A stretch of 64,000 nucleotides of DNA, from positions 30,366-94,365 of the forward strand of contig QHXR01000013.1 of the NCBI GenBank assembly GCA_003223025.1, given 5' to 3'. Position 1 is the first letter of the stretch. Every line of letters begins with the position of its first letter. The translations under genes and the position numbers were made by a program. Below the pieces are notes generated by a model, which was not told the DNA's origin, did no database searches, and saw only the letters and a program-made list of their open reading frames with translations. Shown here one piece after another: positions 36,870 through 45,700 of this stretch. The stretch is from Acidobacteriota bacterium. GTDB lineage: Bacteria > Acidobacteriota > Blastocatellia > Pyrinomonadales > Pyrinomonadaceae.

Positions 36870-36904
36870 TTCGCTTTAGCTTACAAAATTAGAATCCACA
36901 GAAT

Positions 36905-37915
36905 CTATTCGGAAAGTACTTTTGCCACGCGATTGTAGACGTCGTCGACGGTGACCCGGGTCATGCAGCGATGATCGATCGGGCAATCGCGAAGCATGCA
37001 CGGAGCACATTCGACATTGGCCGAGATTATCTCAGCTCGTGTCGACATCGGTCGTGTTGTGACCGCATTCGTCGGTCCAAATATGACGAGTGTTTTCGTT
37101 CCGACCGCAGGTGCGAGATGCGCGAGACCCATGTCATTCGAGACGAGTACGTCGACACTCGCGAGGAGCGCGGCCGCACCGACGATATCCGTCATTCCGG
37201 TGAGATCGACCGGCCTATGCGTCGCTAAGTCGGCTACGCGTTTCGAGATCTCTTCGTCATCCTTTGAGCCGAGAAGAATGACGTTCACATTCATTTCAGA
37301 TCTCAGCCGGTCGGCGAGTGCTGCGAAACTTTCGGGAAGCCATCGTTTCGCACGCGAGTTTGTCGAGCCGCCGGCGATCGCGACAGTCTTCAATGTCGGA
37401 TCAATTCCGCTTTCGCGCAGGATCTCGATCGCATTCCGCCGCTGCTCATCAGTAATCGAAAGTTTTGGCTCGAGGGTCTCTGCTTCCGTAACTTTTCCGA
37501 AAAAACTCTTCTCGATCGCAGCTACTAATTCGAGATAGTAATAAACCTCGTGACGCGAATCTTTCCATTCCGGTGTCGTTACAGGATCCGTGAGCAGCAT
37601 CGAACGTCGTTCTGCGGCGTAACCGAAACTTCGCTTTGCGCCGCCAAGTCGAACCACGAGTGCGGACGAGAACGAGTTTGGAAAAATAACAGCGAGATCG
37701 AAATTTCCTTTTCGAATGGCTCCTATCTGATCTGGAAAGGATGTCGGCGTGATGATCTCGTCGAACAGCCCGGATTGGTTAAGAATTCCTCTCGCCCAAT
37801 CGCGAGTGTGCAGCGTGAGACGCGCGTCCGGAAAAAGTCGGCGCAGTTTTGCGATCGCCGGAAGTGTCATCACAGCATCGCCGATCCAATTTGTTCCGCG
37901 TACCAGAATCTTCAC
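36905..37915 (-). CDS. waaF: ADP-heptose:LPS heptosyltransferase II WaaF
   Basis: 336-residue GT9 family glycosyltransferase, GT-B fold, adding heptose to the lipopolysaccharide inner core. N terminus MKILVRGTNWIGDAVMTLPA, C-terminal donor-binding segment DVLVSNDMGLAHLAPAVGTKTLVIFGPTN, and the late Cys-rich CAPCMLRDCPIDHRCM typical of WaaF. With gmhB it forms a heptose pair; lpxD elsewhere in the window supports the same envelope type. Confidence 0.94.
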   Translation of the reverse strand: MKILVRGTNWIGDAVMTLPAIAKLRRLFPDARLTLHTRDWARGILNQSGLFDEIITPTSFPDQIGAIRKGNFDLAVIFPNSFSSALVVRLGGAKRSFGYAAERRSMLLTDPVTTPEWKDSRHEVYYYLELVAAIEKSFFGKVTEAETLEPKLSITDEQRRNAIEILRESGIDPTLKTVAIAGGSTNSRAKRWLPESFAALADRLRSEMNVNVILLGSKDDEEISKRVADLATHRPVDLTGMTDIVGAAALLASVDVLVSNDMGLAHLAPAVGTKTLVIFGPTNAVTTRPMSTRAEIISANVECAPCMLRDCPIDHRCMTRVTVDDVYNRVAKVLSE

Positions 37916-37929
37916 TGTTTTCTAATTCT

Positions 37930-38018
37930 TCTTCGTGTCTTTTTCGTGTAGTTAGTGTGTTTCGTGGTTTCGGCTTCTAAGAAGCTAACCACGAACCACA
38001 CGAAAAAGACACGAAACA
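37930..38018. repeat. Inverted repeat TTCGTGTCTTTTTCGTG
   Basis: TTCGTGTCTTTTTCGTG (37932-37948) and TTCGTGGTT (37961-37969) pair with AACCACGAACCACACG and CGAAAAAGACACGAAA (37987-38017). It lies upstream of waaF and downstream of the epimerase gene. The unit resembles the repeat at 59849-59930. Confidence 0.8.
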
Positions 38019-38060
38019 AAACACGTTCGTCCACGGCACTGGATAGGACAAGACACGGGA

Positions 38061-38924
38061 CTATGAAGTCGGTACAAACGCCTCGAACATCGTTCGTAAT
38101 CCTTCATCCAGACCGATCTTTGGATTCCAATCCAATTCCTGCGTTATCAAGGCGAGGTCGGAAATGTAGTTCATCGGCACCGGATCCGGCAGTGGATTTT
38201 CGAGATCGACGACTGCCTGAAGTCCTGAGACTTCTTCGAGCTTCGCGACGAGTTCCGTAAGCGTCAAAGTGTTAGGACGGCCGCCGCCGATGTTATACAG
38301 GCCGTGACGAATGACGGAATCGATAAACGCCTTACACGCCGCGGAGAAATCGTCGATGTGAAGCAGATCTCGACGCGGCCGTCCGTGGCCGGGAAGCCGG
38401 ATCGATTCGCCTTTGTTGACGGCATCGACGTATGCTCCGACAAAATTTGGCGTCGTGCCCTCGAGCGGCTTCGCGTAGATAGTTGACATTCGAAAGATGC
38501 AGGATCGAAATCCGAGCTGGTTCGCATAGAACTCGACGTAGCGTTCGGCGATCAGCTTCGACCATTCGAGAGCCGACTGTCCGGCGTAGAGCGTTCGACA
38601 ACCTTCGGGAACATCGCCGAAGTTATCGGCGAACCGTCCGTACACATCCTTTGTAGATGCGAAAATAAAAACCGCATCGCGTCGGATATTTTTGAGAAGG
38701 TTGATCGTTCCCTCGACGTTCGTGAGAAAAACTTCTTCCGCGGCCTCCGGGGACTTGTCGAGATGCGCGGCGAGATGGATGACGACGTCGTAGTCCTTGA
38801 CCACGGCAGCATCAACCGAATTCAGAACATCAAAGCCCGACGTGCGCGAGAAATCGTCCGCTTTAAAATATCGTCGAACGTGTGTGCCGAGATAACCAGA
38901 GCCGCCGGTAACTAAAATCTTCAT
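38061..38924 (-). CDS. NAD(P)-dependent nucleotide-sugar epimerase/dehydratase
   Basis: 287 residues from the ATG at 38924 (MKILVTGGSGYLGTHVRRYF), chosen because the upstream in-frame codons are repeat sequence. Extended SDR fold: GxxGxxG near residue 8, HLAAHLD, Ser/Thr in IFASTKDVYG, the YxxxK position replaced by a degenerate sequence (ALEWSKLIAERYVE keeps only the Lys context), and DLLHIDDFSAAC. The absence of an obvious catalytic Tyr should be checked. Likely acts on a nucleotide sugar for surface polysaccharide. Confidence 0.85.
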   Translation of the reverse strand: MKILVTGGSGYLGTHVRRYFKADDFSRTSGFDVLNSVDAAVVKDYDVVIHLAAHLDKSPEAAEEVFLTNVEGTINLLKNIRRDAVFIFASTKDVYGRFADNFGDVPEGCRTLYAGQSALEWSKLIAERYVEFYANQLGFRSCIFRMSTIYAKPLEGTTPNFVGAYVDAVNKGESIRLPGHGRPRRDLLHIDDFSAACKAFIDSVIRHGLYNIGGGRPNTLTLTELVAKLEEVSGLQAVVDLENPLPDPVPMNYISDLALITQELDWNPKIGLDEGLRTMFEAFVPTS

Positions 38925-38926
38925 AT

Positions 38927-39094
38927 GATTTGCGATTTTCGAATTTCGATTTGCGATCTCCTCAGTAAAAAGCAAAGCAAGTTGCTTTCCAGCGTCGTAC
39001 TTTTACGAAGCAAGCGGTCGGGATCCTGGCTCTCAGGTTCTCAAAACTGCAAAAGTGCAAAGAGATCGCAAATCGCAATTCGAAAATCGCAAAT
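38927..39094. repeat. 33-bp inverted repeat with 7-bp period
   Basis: GATTTGCGATTTTCGAATTT... (38928-38960) is an almost perfect reverse complement of 39062-39094. Each arm reads as units of seven bases (GATTTGC, GATTTTC, GAATTTC, GATTTGC). It lies between the divergent epimerase and PBP1A genes, so it overlaps their promoter region. Confidence 0.9.
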
Positions 39095-39194
39095 AAAAGC
39101 CGAAGAATCTAATAGACATCGAGTTGCTAAACTCGATAAAATTTTACAGGGCAACTGCCTAAATCCGAAACCTCTCTAACTCGCAGAACACTCA

Positions 39195-42038
39195 GTGGAA
39201 ATGCGGGATCCGCTCCAGCCGAAATCTATGCGATCAAAACGTCCGCCGAAAGATTGGGTCGGGACACGCCGTGTCACCGCTTATCAGGCGCCGCCTTCGA
39301 GCCGCACGCGACGATTTCTGCGTTTCTTTATCAACCCGTGGTTTCTAACCGGCGTCGCCGTCATCACGCTCACCGCGTTTCTCACCTTCACCTATTTCTG
39401 GTTCGAATTTTCCGATCGCATCGATCGCCGGCTGCTGAGCGGAGAGATCTATACGCCATCCGCCGGGATCTATTCGGCGCCTAAGCTTCTAAAAAACGGT
39501 GAGAGAGTTTCGACGCTTGAGCTTATCGACTATTTGAAATCGGCGGGCTATGTCGAACGGAATAACAAAGCCGACGAGTCGCGCAGTCGTTACTCGATCG
39601 TCGAAGGAAAGCTCGTCGTCGAGCCGGGCGTCACCGGCGTGATCGACGGAAAGAAAATGTATCCGGCGATCTCGGTCAGTTTCGCGAAAGATGGAAAGTC
39701 CGTTAACGGAATCGCCGATCTGGAAAAGCGAACGCAAGTCGATTCCACTAAGCTCGAGCCGAAGATGCTCAGCACCGTCGCCGCCGAGGGCGATGGTCGG
39801 CGCAAGACCGTGACATTCGCCGACATCCCGCCGCATCTCGTGAAGGCGATCACGGTAACCGAAGACCGCGCGTTCTTCGAGCACTACGGCGTGAACTTTC
39901 GCGGCATCGCTCGAGCGTTGTGGAGACGTTATGAAAAAGAAGACGACAATTCTCCGATCGCGAATCAGGGCGGATCGTCGATCACGCAGCAGCTCGTAAA
40001 GAATCTCCTGCTCACAAACGATCCGACGCTCGAGCGAAAAGCGACTGAAGCGTTCATGTCATTCATTCTCGAAACGCGTCTGACCAAGCAGGAGATCTTC
40101 ACGCTCTACGCGAATCAGATCTATCTCGGCCAGCAGCAAGGCGTGTCGATCTACGGAGTCGGCGAAGCGTCGAATGTTTATTTCGGAAAAGACGTTTCGC
40201 AATTAAGCTTGGGCGAAGCCGCGTTTATGGCCGGAATAATTCGAAGTCCGAATCGTTATGGCCCGTACAAGAATCCGGAACGTGTCGAAGAGCGCCGCAA
40301 TCAAGTTCTCGACTCGATGCTCGAAGCGGGTGCGATAACTCAAGAGCAGAATTCCGCGGCGCGTGCGACGAAGCTTGAATTGAAACCCATCTCCGGACGC
40401 AAAGATCTGCAGGGAATGCCCTACTTCTCGCAGTTCGCCATCGAGGAATTGCCGAAGATCGTCAGCGACCCCGAAGCGATGCAGCATTATCGCGTCTACA
40501 CATCGATCGATCCCGATCTGCAGCGGATGGCGTACGAGACGATGGCGAACCGGCTCGACAAACTCGAAAAGTTTTTTCCGAAGCAGCCGAAAGGAAATTT
40601 GAACGGAGCCCTCGTCGCGATCCGTCCGAAGACCGGCGAGATCGTCGCGATGGTCGGTGGGCGCGACTATCAACAGAATCAGTTCAATCGAGCGACCGAC
40701 GCGATGCGTCAGCCGGGATCCGTTTTCAAACCGTTCGTCTACACAACGGCTATCAACTCAGCCTACGACACCGCGTCGCGCGTCTTTACTCCGGCTACTG
40801 TTTTCAAGGACGAGAAGAAGATCTTCACGTACGGTCAGGAAACTTACGCACCGAATAATTACGGCGATACGTTTTCGAATAAAGAGACGACGCTTCGCGA
40901 TGCACTCGTAAAAAGTAAGAATACGATCACGGTCGATATCGGGATGCAGGTGAACATCGGCAAAGTGATGAACCTTGCACACAAAGCTGGCATGCCGAAA
41001 GTCGATAAGGCTTATCCGTCGATGGCGCTCGGGACGGCTGAGGCGACTCCGCTGAATGTCGCGTCGGCGTACACGACGTTTGCGAATCTCGGTGATGCAG
41101 TCGCGCCGATGCCGATAACGCAAGTGACGCAAGGCGATGGCACGACGGTCTCGATGGCGAAGATCGAGAAGACAAATGTCGTTCGTTCGGATGTCGCGTA
41201 CATCATGGACGACATGCTGAAGGACGTCATCAATCGCGGCACGGCGGCGCAGGCTCAAGGCTGGGGATTTAAGAACGTTCCCGGCCGGACGGCGTTTGCT
41301 GGAAAGACCGGAACCTCGCGTGACGGATGGTTCGTTGGTTTCACGCCGGAGCTCGTCTGCGTCGTCTATGTCGGATTCGATGACAACGCGGATCTCGGTA
41401 TGAAAGGCTCCGATTCGGCGATGCCGATCTGGTCCGACTTCATGAAAGACGCGCTCGAGATGCATCCCGAATGGAACGGCGACTGGACGATGCCTGCGAA
41501 TGTGCGAAAGGCGGAAGTCGATATTCGAAGCGGCTTGTTGATCCGCGAGCTCGACGCCGTTGAAGTCGCCGATGTGAAAGCGACTCCGACGCCCTCGCCG
41601 ACACCGAAGGTTCCCGGTCTCGACGAACCTGCTTGGGCGACGGAAAACATCCCGGAGCCGAAAGAGGATCTGAATTCAAATGTTCCGCCGGAGTTTCGTC
41701 GAGTCGAATTATTTATCAGCGGTACGGTTCCGCCGAAAGTAATGATCGATACGAGTGCTCCGACCTACGAGGAAGATGGCCCATATCAGAGCGCTGAGCC
41801 GCCTCCGGACTCAGCTCCATCACCGACGCCGCTCGTCAACACGTGGGAAAATCAGATAGATCGCGGCAGCAATTCCAATTCATCTCGTCGCTCATCCCCG
41901 AGCGCCGACCGGGCAAGCATAGTCGTAAACGTCTGTCCGGTCAGCGGCATGCGTGCGACATCGAACTGTCCATACAGCGAAGCACGAAATTTCAAACCGG
42001 GAACGGAACCGAAGGAGTTTTGTACGTTGCATAGATAG
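39195..42038 (+). CDS. Class A penicillin-binding protein (PBP1A-type)
   Basis: Bifunctional peptidoglycan synthase, 947 residues from the GTG at 39195 (ATG two codons later). One transmembrane helix (about 55-75), a UB2H-like strand domain (GIYSAPKLLKNGERVSTLEL), GT51 transglycosylase (EDRAFFEHYGVNFRGIARAL; GGSSITQQLVKN; QIYLGQ) and transpeptidase with SVFK (RQPGSVFKPF), SKN (KSKNT) and KTG (GKTGTS). After about 790 comes a Pro/Ser-rich tail (TPTPSPTPK) and a short Cys-containing C terminus (VCPVSGMRATSNCPYSEA...EFCTLHR), an unusual addition. Confidence 0.95.
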   Translation: MEMRDPLQPKSMRSKRPPKDWVGTRRVTAYQAPPSSRTRRFLRFFINPWFLTGVAVITLTAFLTFTYFWFEFSDRIDRRLLSGEIYTPSAGIYSAPKLLKNGERVSTLELIDYLKSAGYVERNNKADESRSRYSIVEGKLVVEPGVTGVIDGKKMYPAISVSFAKDGKSVNGIADLEKRTQVDSTKLEPKMLSTVAAEGDGRRKTVTFADIPPHLVKAITVTEDRAFFEHYGVNFRGIARALWRRYEKEDDNSPIANQGGSSITQQLVKNLLLTNDPTLERKATEAFMSFILETRLTKQEIFTLYANQIYLGQQQGVSIYGVGEASNVYFGKDVSQLSLGEAAFMAGIIRSPNRYGPYKNPERVEERRNQVLDSMLEAGAITQEQNSAARATKLELKPISGRKDLQGMPYFSQFAIEELPKIVSDPEAMQHYRVYTSIDPDLQRMAYETMANRLDKLEKFFPKQPKGNLNGALVAIRPKTGEIVAMVGGRDYQQNQFNRATDAMRQPGSVFKPFVYTTAINSAYDTASRVFTPATVFKDEKKIFTYGQETYAPNNYGDTFSNKETTLRDALVKSKNTITVDIGMQVNIGKVMNLAHKAGMPKVDKAYPSMALGTAEATPLNVASAYTTFANLGDAVAPMPITQVTQGDGTTVSMAKIEKTNVVRSDVAYIMDDMLKDVINRGTAAQAQGWGFKNVPGRTAFAGKTGTSRDGWFVGFTPELVCVVYVGFDDNADLGMKGSDSAMPIWSDFMKDALEMHPEWNGDWTMPANVRKAEVDIRSGLLIRELDAVEVADVKATPTPSPTPKVPGLDEPAWATENIPEPKEDLNSNVPPEFRRVELFISGTVPPKVMIDTSAPTYEEDGPYQSAEPPPDSAPSPTPLVNTWENQIDRGSNSNSSRRSSPSADRASIVVNVCPVSGMRATSNCPYSEARNFKPGTEPKEFCTLHR

Positions 42039-42180
42039 AGCTCCAATAGGAGCGTCATATTGGTAGCAAGGTGGATAGAAGAAAAAAGCTCCGGAGGAGC
42101 GGCAGAGTTGTGTCGGTCCTCCGGAGCGGAAATGTTTTGGAGATGGGGCCCTACCAATATGACGCTCCTATCGGAGCTAG
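42037..42180. repeat. Nested palindrome, AGCTCCG/AGGAGCG family, copy 1
   Basis: Outer arms AGCTCCAATAGGAGCGTCAT-ATTGGTAG (from 42039) and CTACCAATATGACGCTCCTA-TCGGAGCT are complementary; inner arms CTCCGGAGGAGCG and GGTCCTCCGGAGCG are complementary. Same architecture and nearly the same outer sequence as 45701-45849. Directly after the PBP1A stop codon. Confidence 0.92.
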
Positions 42181-42184
42181 AAAG

Positions 42185-42222
42185 GAAAAAAAAACTGCTC
42201 GATCTCTCGAGCAGTTTTTCCA
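42185..42222. terminator. Bidirectional terminator between PBP1A and prolyl oligopeptidase
   Basis: A-rich run, then CTGCTCGA-TCTC-TCGAGCAG, then TTTTT. The symmetric A and T runs suit both convergent genes. Confidence 0.9.
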
Positions 42223-42241
42223 TCAAAATGGTTTCAGCGGC

Positions 42242-44362
42242 CTAATACTTAATATCCAAATTCTTTACCAGGAATCCCAAAAGATCCGCCTGCTCCTGGA
42301 TGATCTTTGTTGTCGGCTTACCTGCGCCGTGACCCGCCTTCGTTTCGATTCGGATCAAAACCGGTGAGGGCCCCGACTGAGCTTCCTGCAACGTCGCGGT
42401 GTATTTGAAACTGTGAGCAGGGAAAACACGATCGTCGTGATCGGCGGTCGTCACCAAAGTTGCCGGATATTTTGTGCCCGCTTTGATGTTGTGCAGCGGC
42501 GAGTACGCATAGAGCGATTTGAAATCCGCCGCGTCCTTCGGATCACCGTAGTCGGACTTCCATGCCGCACCGACCGTGAACTCGGTGAAGCGGACCATGT
42601 CCATCACACCGACCGCCGGCAGAGCTGCTCCGAAAAGATCCGGACGCTGATTCAGAACCGCACCGATCAACAGACCGCCGTTCGATCCGCCCTGGACCGC
42701 AAGCTTCGGAGTCGATGTGTATTTGTTCGCGATGAGCCATTCGCCGGCGGCGATAAAATCGTCGAACGTGTTCTGCTTATTCAAACGCGATCCGCCTTTC
42801 CACCATGCCTTGCCGTACTCTGCTCCGCCGCGAATATTTGCGACTGCATATACGCCGCCCATCTCGAGCCACGGAATTCGCGCGACCGAGAATCCGGGTG
42901 TCTGCGAAATGTTGAATCCGCCGTACGCGTACAGCAAAGTCGGATTCGTTCCATCGAGCTTGATCCCTTTTTTGTAGGTCAGGAACATCGGGACGCGCGT
43001 GCCGTCTTTGCTCTTGTAGAAAACCTGCTTGACCTCGTACTGCGATCCGTCAAATTTCACACCCGCTTTGCGGAAGAGCGTGCTCGTGCCCGTCTTCATG
43101 TCGTAGCGATAGATCGACGGCGGAGTGTTGTAGCTCGAAAATGTGTAGAACGTCTCGGTATCTTTTTGCTTGCCGCCGAATCCGCCCGCGGATCCGATGC
43201 CCGGGAGCTCGACACTGCGAACAAGCTTGCCGTCCTTGTCGACGATCTTGATCTGCGTATACGCATCTTTCAGATAATTGAGGACGAACTGATCGTTGAT
43301 CATCTGAACATTGCCAAGCGTCTCTTCGGCCTGCGGGACGATCTCTTTCCAAACCGGAGTTTTCGCCGACACATCGACACTGACTACGCGACCGCGTTCG
43401 GCGTCCTTGTCGGTTTGGAAATAGAAGACTGGTCCGTCATTCCCGATCATTCCATAACTGTTCGTACGTTCCGCGACGAGCGGGAGGATCGGTGACTTGT
43501 CCATGGTCAGATTCTTGAAATAAACCATGTTCATTCGCTCGGTACCCTTGTTGACGTAGATGACCAGCCACTTGCCGTCCTCGGTAACATTGCCGCCGAT
43601 GAACATTTCACCATCATCCGGCCGTTCGTAAATTAGAACGTCGTCCGACTGCGGCGTTCCGAGTTTGTGAAAGTAGAGCTTCTGAAATTTGCTCATGCCT
43701 TTCAATTCTTTGCCCACGGTCGCGTCGGGGAATCGGTTGTAATAAAAACCCGAATTGTCGTTGAGCCACGAGACTCCGCCCTGACGATTTGGCTTGAGCG
43801 TGTCCGCAAGCATCTCGCCCGTCTCGACATTCATCACGCGCCATTCGGTGCGATCTGACCCGGCGATCGCGACGCCGTATGCCCAGAGCTTTCCGTCATC
43901 GGTGAATGACGATCCACTCAATGCTGCGGTGCCGTCGGCCGAAAGTTTGTTCGGATCAAGAAGGATGCGACCGGGGCTGTCGATCGAGTCCGTGATGAAG
44001 AGCACGCTCTGATTCTGAAGCCCATCGTTCTTCGAATAGATGTAATGATTGCCGACTTTGCTCGGAGAGGAATATCGTTCGTAATTCCAAAGTTCCGTGA
44101 GCCGCGATTTGATCCGGTCACGTTCGGTTTGGATCGTCGCGAAATATGCGTCGGTTACTTTGTTTTCGGACGCGATCCACGACTGCACGTCCGCGGAGTC
44201 GGTGTCCTCCATCCATCGATAGGGATCGCTGACCTGCGTGCCGTGATAGTTGTCTACCTGCTCAACCTTCTTCGGTTTCGGATAGTCGAACGCCGTCTGT
44301 GCGTACGCACCGGTGAATAGAAATGTAGCAAGTGTGAGGGAAAGGAAAAATCGTCTGAACAT
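42242..44362 (-). CDS. Exported prolyl oligopeptidase (S9A family)
   Basis: 706 residues from the ATG at 44362, chosen because it opens a signal peptide (MFRRFFLSLTLATFLFTGAY); an upstream ATG at 44398 would bury it. Serine peptidase cleaving after proline in short peptides. N-terminal segment DPYRWMEDTDSADV, a seven-bladed propeller region, then the alpha/beta-hydrolase domain with the nucleophile Ser in GGSNGGLLIGA, Asp in TADHDDRVFPAHSFK and His in TKAGHGAGKP. Catalytic triad complete. Predicted periplasmic. Confidence 0.95.
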   Translation of the reverse strand: MFRRFFLSLTLATFLFTGAYAQTAFDYPKPKKVEQVDNYHGTQVSDPYRWMEDTDSADVQSWIASENKVTDAYFATIQTERDRIKSRLTELWNYERYSSPSKVGNHYIYSKNDGLQNQSVLFITDSIDSPGRILLDPNKLSADGTAALSGSSFTDDGKLWAYGVAIAGSDRTEWRVMNVETGEMLADTLKPNRQGGVSWLNDNSGFYYNRFPDATVGKELKGMSKFQKLYFHKLGTPQSDDVLIYERPDDGEMFIGGNVTEDGKWLVIYVNKGTERMNMVYFKNLTMDKSPILPLVAERTNSYGMIGNDGPVFYFQTDKDAERGRVVSVDVSAKTPVWKEIVPQAEETLGNVQMINDQFVLNYLKDAYTQIKIVDKDGKLVRSVELPGIGSAGGFGGKQKDTETFYTFSSYNTPPSIYRYDMKTGTSTLFRKAGVKFDGSQYEVKQVFYKSKDGTRVPMFLTYKKGIKLDGTNPTLLYAYGGFNISQTPGFSVARIPWLEMGGVYAVANIRGGAEYGKAWWKGGSRLNKQNTFDDFIAAGEWLIANKYTSTPKLAVQGGSNGGLLIGAVLNQRPDLFGAALPAVGVMDMVRFTEFTVGAAWKSDYGDPKDAADFKSLYAYSPLHNIKAGTKYPATLVTTADHDDRVFPAHSFKYTATLQEAQSGPSPVLIRIETKAGHGAGKPTTKIIQEQADLLGFLVKNLDIKY

Positions 44363-44534
44363 ATTGGGCTGTACCTCGTCGGAAAGAATTTCCGACATTA
44401 TAAGGCCGAGCCCAATAGTTCACAAAGAGATGTTTCGATTACGGAGGCGTTACCTACCGACCTTACCGGCGACTCGGTCACAAAGGTGTTAATACAATTC
44501 GCGTGCGAATATAGCAGATCGTTGTATTGTTCCG

Positions 44535-44564
44535 TTGACCGTGGATATAGCAGGATGCTATATT
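44535..44564 (+). promoter_or_regulatory. higBA promoter with an overlapping operator palindrome
   Basis: -35 TTGACC (44535-44540), 18-bp spacer, -10 TATATT (44559-44564). A perfect palindrome ATATAGCA-GGA-TGCTATAT (44545-44563) covers the spacer and -10; a half site AATATAGCA occurs upstream at 44508-44516. HigA-type antitoxins repress their own operon by binding such sites, so autoregulation is likely. Confidence 0.7.
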
Positions 44565-44593
44565 CGTATTTGTCTTAAGCTGGTTGCTAGAGG

Positions 44594-45025
44594 ATGAGAA
44601 TAATATCGCGGAAGATGATTCGTGACTTTGCCAAAAGCGATCCCGTCGCCGTCAAACCGTTGGACGAATGGTACCGCCGATTGAAGAAAACGGTTGCGAG
44701 CAATCTAGCGGAATTAAGGCAGACCTTTCCAACCGCCGATCAGGTCGGAACCTGCACCGTATTTAATGTAGGCGGAAACAAGTATCGAATTATTACGAAA
44801 ATTGTTTATAGGTTTAGGACGGTGTATCTCAGAGAGGTTCTGAATCACAAGGAATACGATAAGGGAAAGTGGAAGACGGGTTGCACGGATGATTCAACCA
44901 GGGTAAATACGGAGAAGGAATATGCCAAGCGTAAGAACACAGAAAGTGAAGAACAAAGACCTCGGGTACGCAAGTCTTTTGGCAGAGTACTTGCCGGCCG
45001 TAATAAAAAACGAACGGGAGAATGA
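44594..45025 (+). CDS. higB: HigB-type mRNA interferase toxin with a C-terminal extension
   Basis: 143 residues. The first about 97 match HigB: MRIISRKMIRDFAKSDP, LDEWYRRLKK, LRQTFPTADQVG, FNVGGNKYRIITKIVY and VLNHKEYDKGKWK. HigB normally ends about there; this one continues another 45 residues that are hydrophilic and Lys/Arg/Glu-rich (ENTE, RPRVRKS), running 104 bp into the antitoxin gene in another frame. RNA cleavage at ribosomes is the family function. Toxin-first order is typical of higBA. Confidence 0.88.
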   Translation: MRIISRKMIRDFAKSDPVAVKPLDEWYRRLKKTVASNLAELRQTFPTADQVGTCTVFNVGGNKYRIITKIVYRFRTVYLREVLNHKEYDKGKWKTGCTDDSTRVNTEKEYAKRKNTESEEQRPRVRKSFGRVLAGRNKKRTGE

Positions 45026-45347
45026 GCAAGCTCTAGCACGGCTAGGGCGTCTGATTGATAAGGGCGAGAAAAACTGGACGTCTGCCGAAGCTCGGATTTT
45101 CGATTTGCTTTCCTGTCTGGTCGAAAAGTTTGAGGAGGAAGCTTATCCTATGGGAAAACTGACTTCACCGCTCGACAGTTTGCGTGTGCTAATGGAGGAG
45201 CGATCGCTGAAGCAGACCGATCTGGCTCCGATCTTCGGCGGACAGTCGGTGGTTTCGGATGTGCTCAAGGGGAAGAGAGACATCAACGGCCGTCAGGCGA
45301 AGCAGTTGGCGGAAACGTATCGTTACCCAGTAGAAGTCTTCCTGTGA
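44922..45347 (+). CDS. higA: HigA-type antitoxin
   Basis: 141 residues with a C-terminal XRE-like helix-turn-helix (LRVLMEERSLKQTDLAPIFGG followed by SVVSDVLKGKRDINGRQAKQ) and an N-terminal toxin-binding region (YASLLAEYLPAVIKNERENE). Neutralises HigB and probably represses the operon through the palindrome at 44545-44563. The ATG at 44922 lies inside higB; a later start such as the ATG at 45151 would lose the N-terminal domain, so 44922 is kept. Confidence 0.88.
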   Translation: MPSVRTQKVKNKDLGYASLLAEYLPAVIKNERENEQALARLGRLIDKGEKNWTSAEARIFDLLSCLVEKFEEEAYPMGKLTSPLDSLRVLMEERSLKQTDLAPIFGGQSVVSDVLKGKRDINGRQAKQLAETYRYPVEVFL

Positions 45348-45419
45348 TTACCTCGGATACACGGGGAGGGAGTCGCTCGGATTAATAAATCTCTATCCTT
45401 TTCAGGTTGCCGCAAATAG

Positions 45420-45461
45420 AATCGTACAGAGATGTTTTTACTCTTCTGTACGATTTTTTTC
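45420..45461. terminator. Terminator of higBA
   Basis: AATCGTACAGA (45420-45430) pairs perfectly with TCTGTACGATT (45445-45455), followed by a T run. It ends at the stop codon of the convergent small gene. Confidence 0.88.
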
Positions 45462-45465
45462 GTTG

Positions 45466-45615
45466 TCAATGCCGCTTGAAGTATTGAACGTCGCGCTCGT
45501 GCTTTTCAGCGGCCTCACGTGTATCGAATGTTCCTAAGTTGCGTCGCTTTCCGGTCTTCGGATCTTTCTTCTTCGAGTACAAACGATATTCACCTGATTT
45601 CAGTTTTCTGATCAT
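45466..45615 (-). CDS. Small conserved basic protein, 49 residues
   Basis: Starts at the ATG at 45615 (MIRKLKSGEYRLYSKKKDPK ... EKHERDVQYFKRH), preceded at good distance by GGAGG on the minus strand, which decides the start against longer readings. Lys/Arg-rich, with a strand-turn-strand then a helix (DTREAAEKHERDVQYF), similar in layout to AP2-like or integrase N-terminal arm-binding motifs (RLYSKKKDPKTGKRRNLGTF). I know similar short proteins only as conserved hypotheticals. May bind nucleic acid. Confidence 0.8.
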   Translation of the reverse strand: MIRKLKSGEYRLYSKKKDPKTGKRRNLGTFDTREAAEKHERDVQYFKRH

Positions 45616-45700
45616 AATTACCTCCGCGGTTTGGGATGCAAGCGGTATTCCGTTCGGACGAATCCACGTATCCTTGCCGCCATATATTGAAGTCAAAAAT

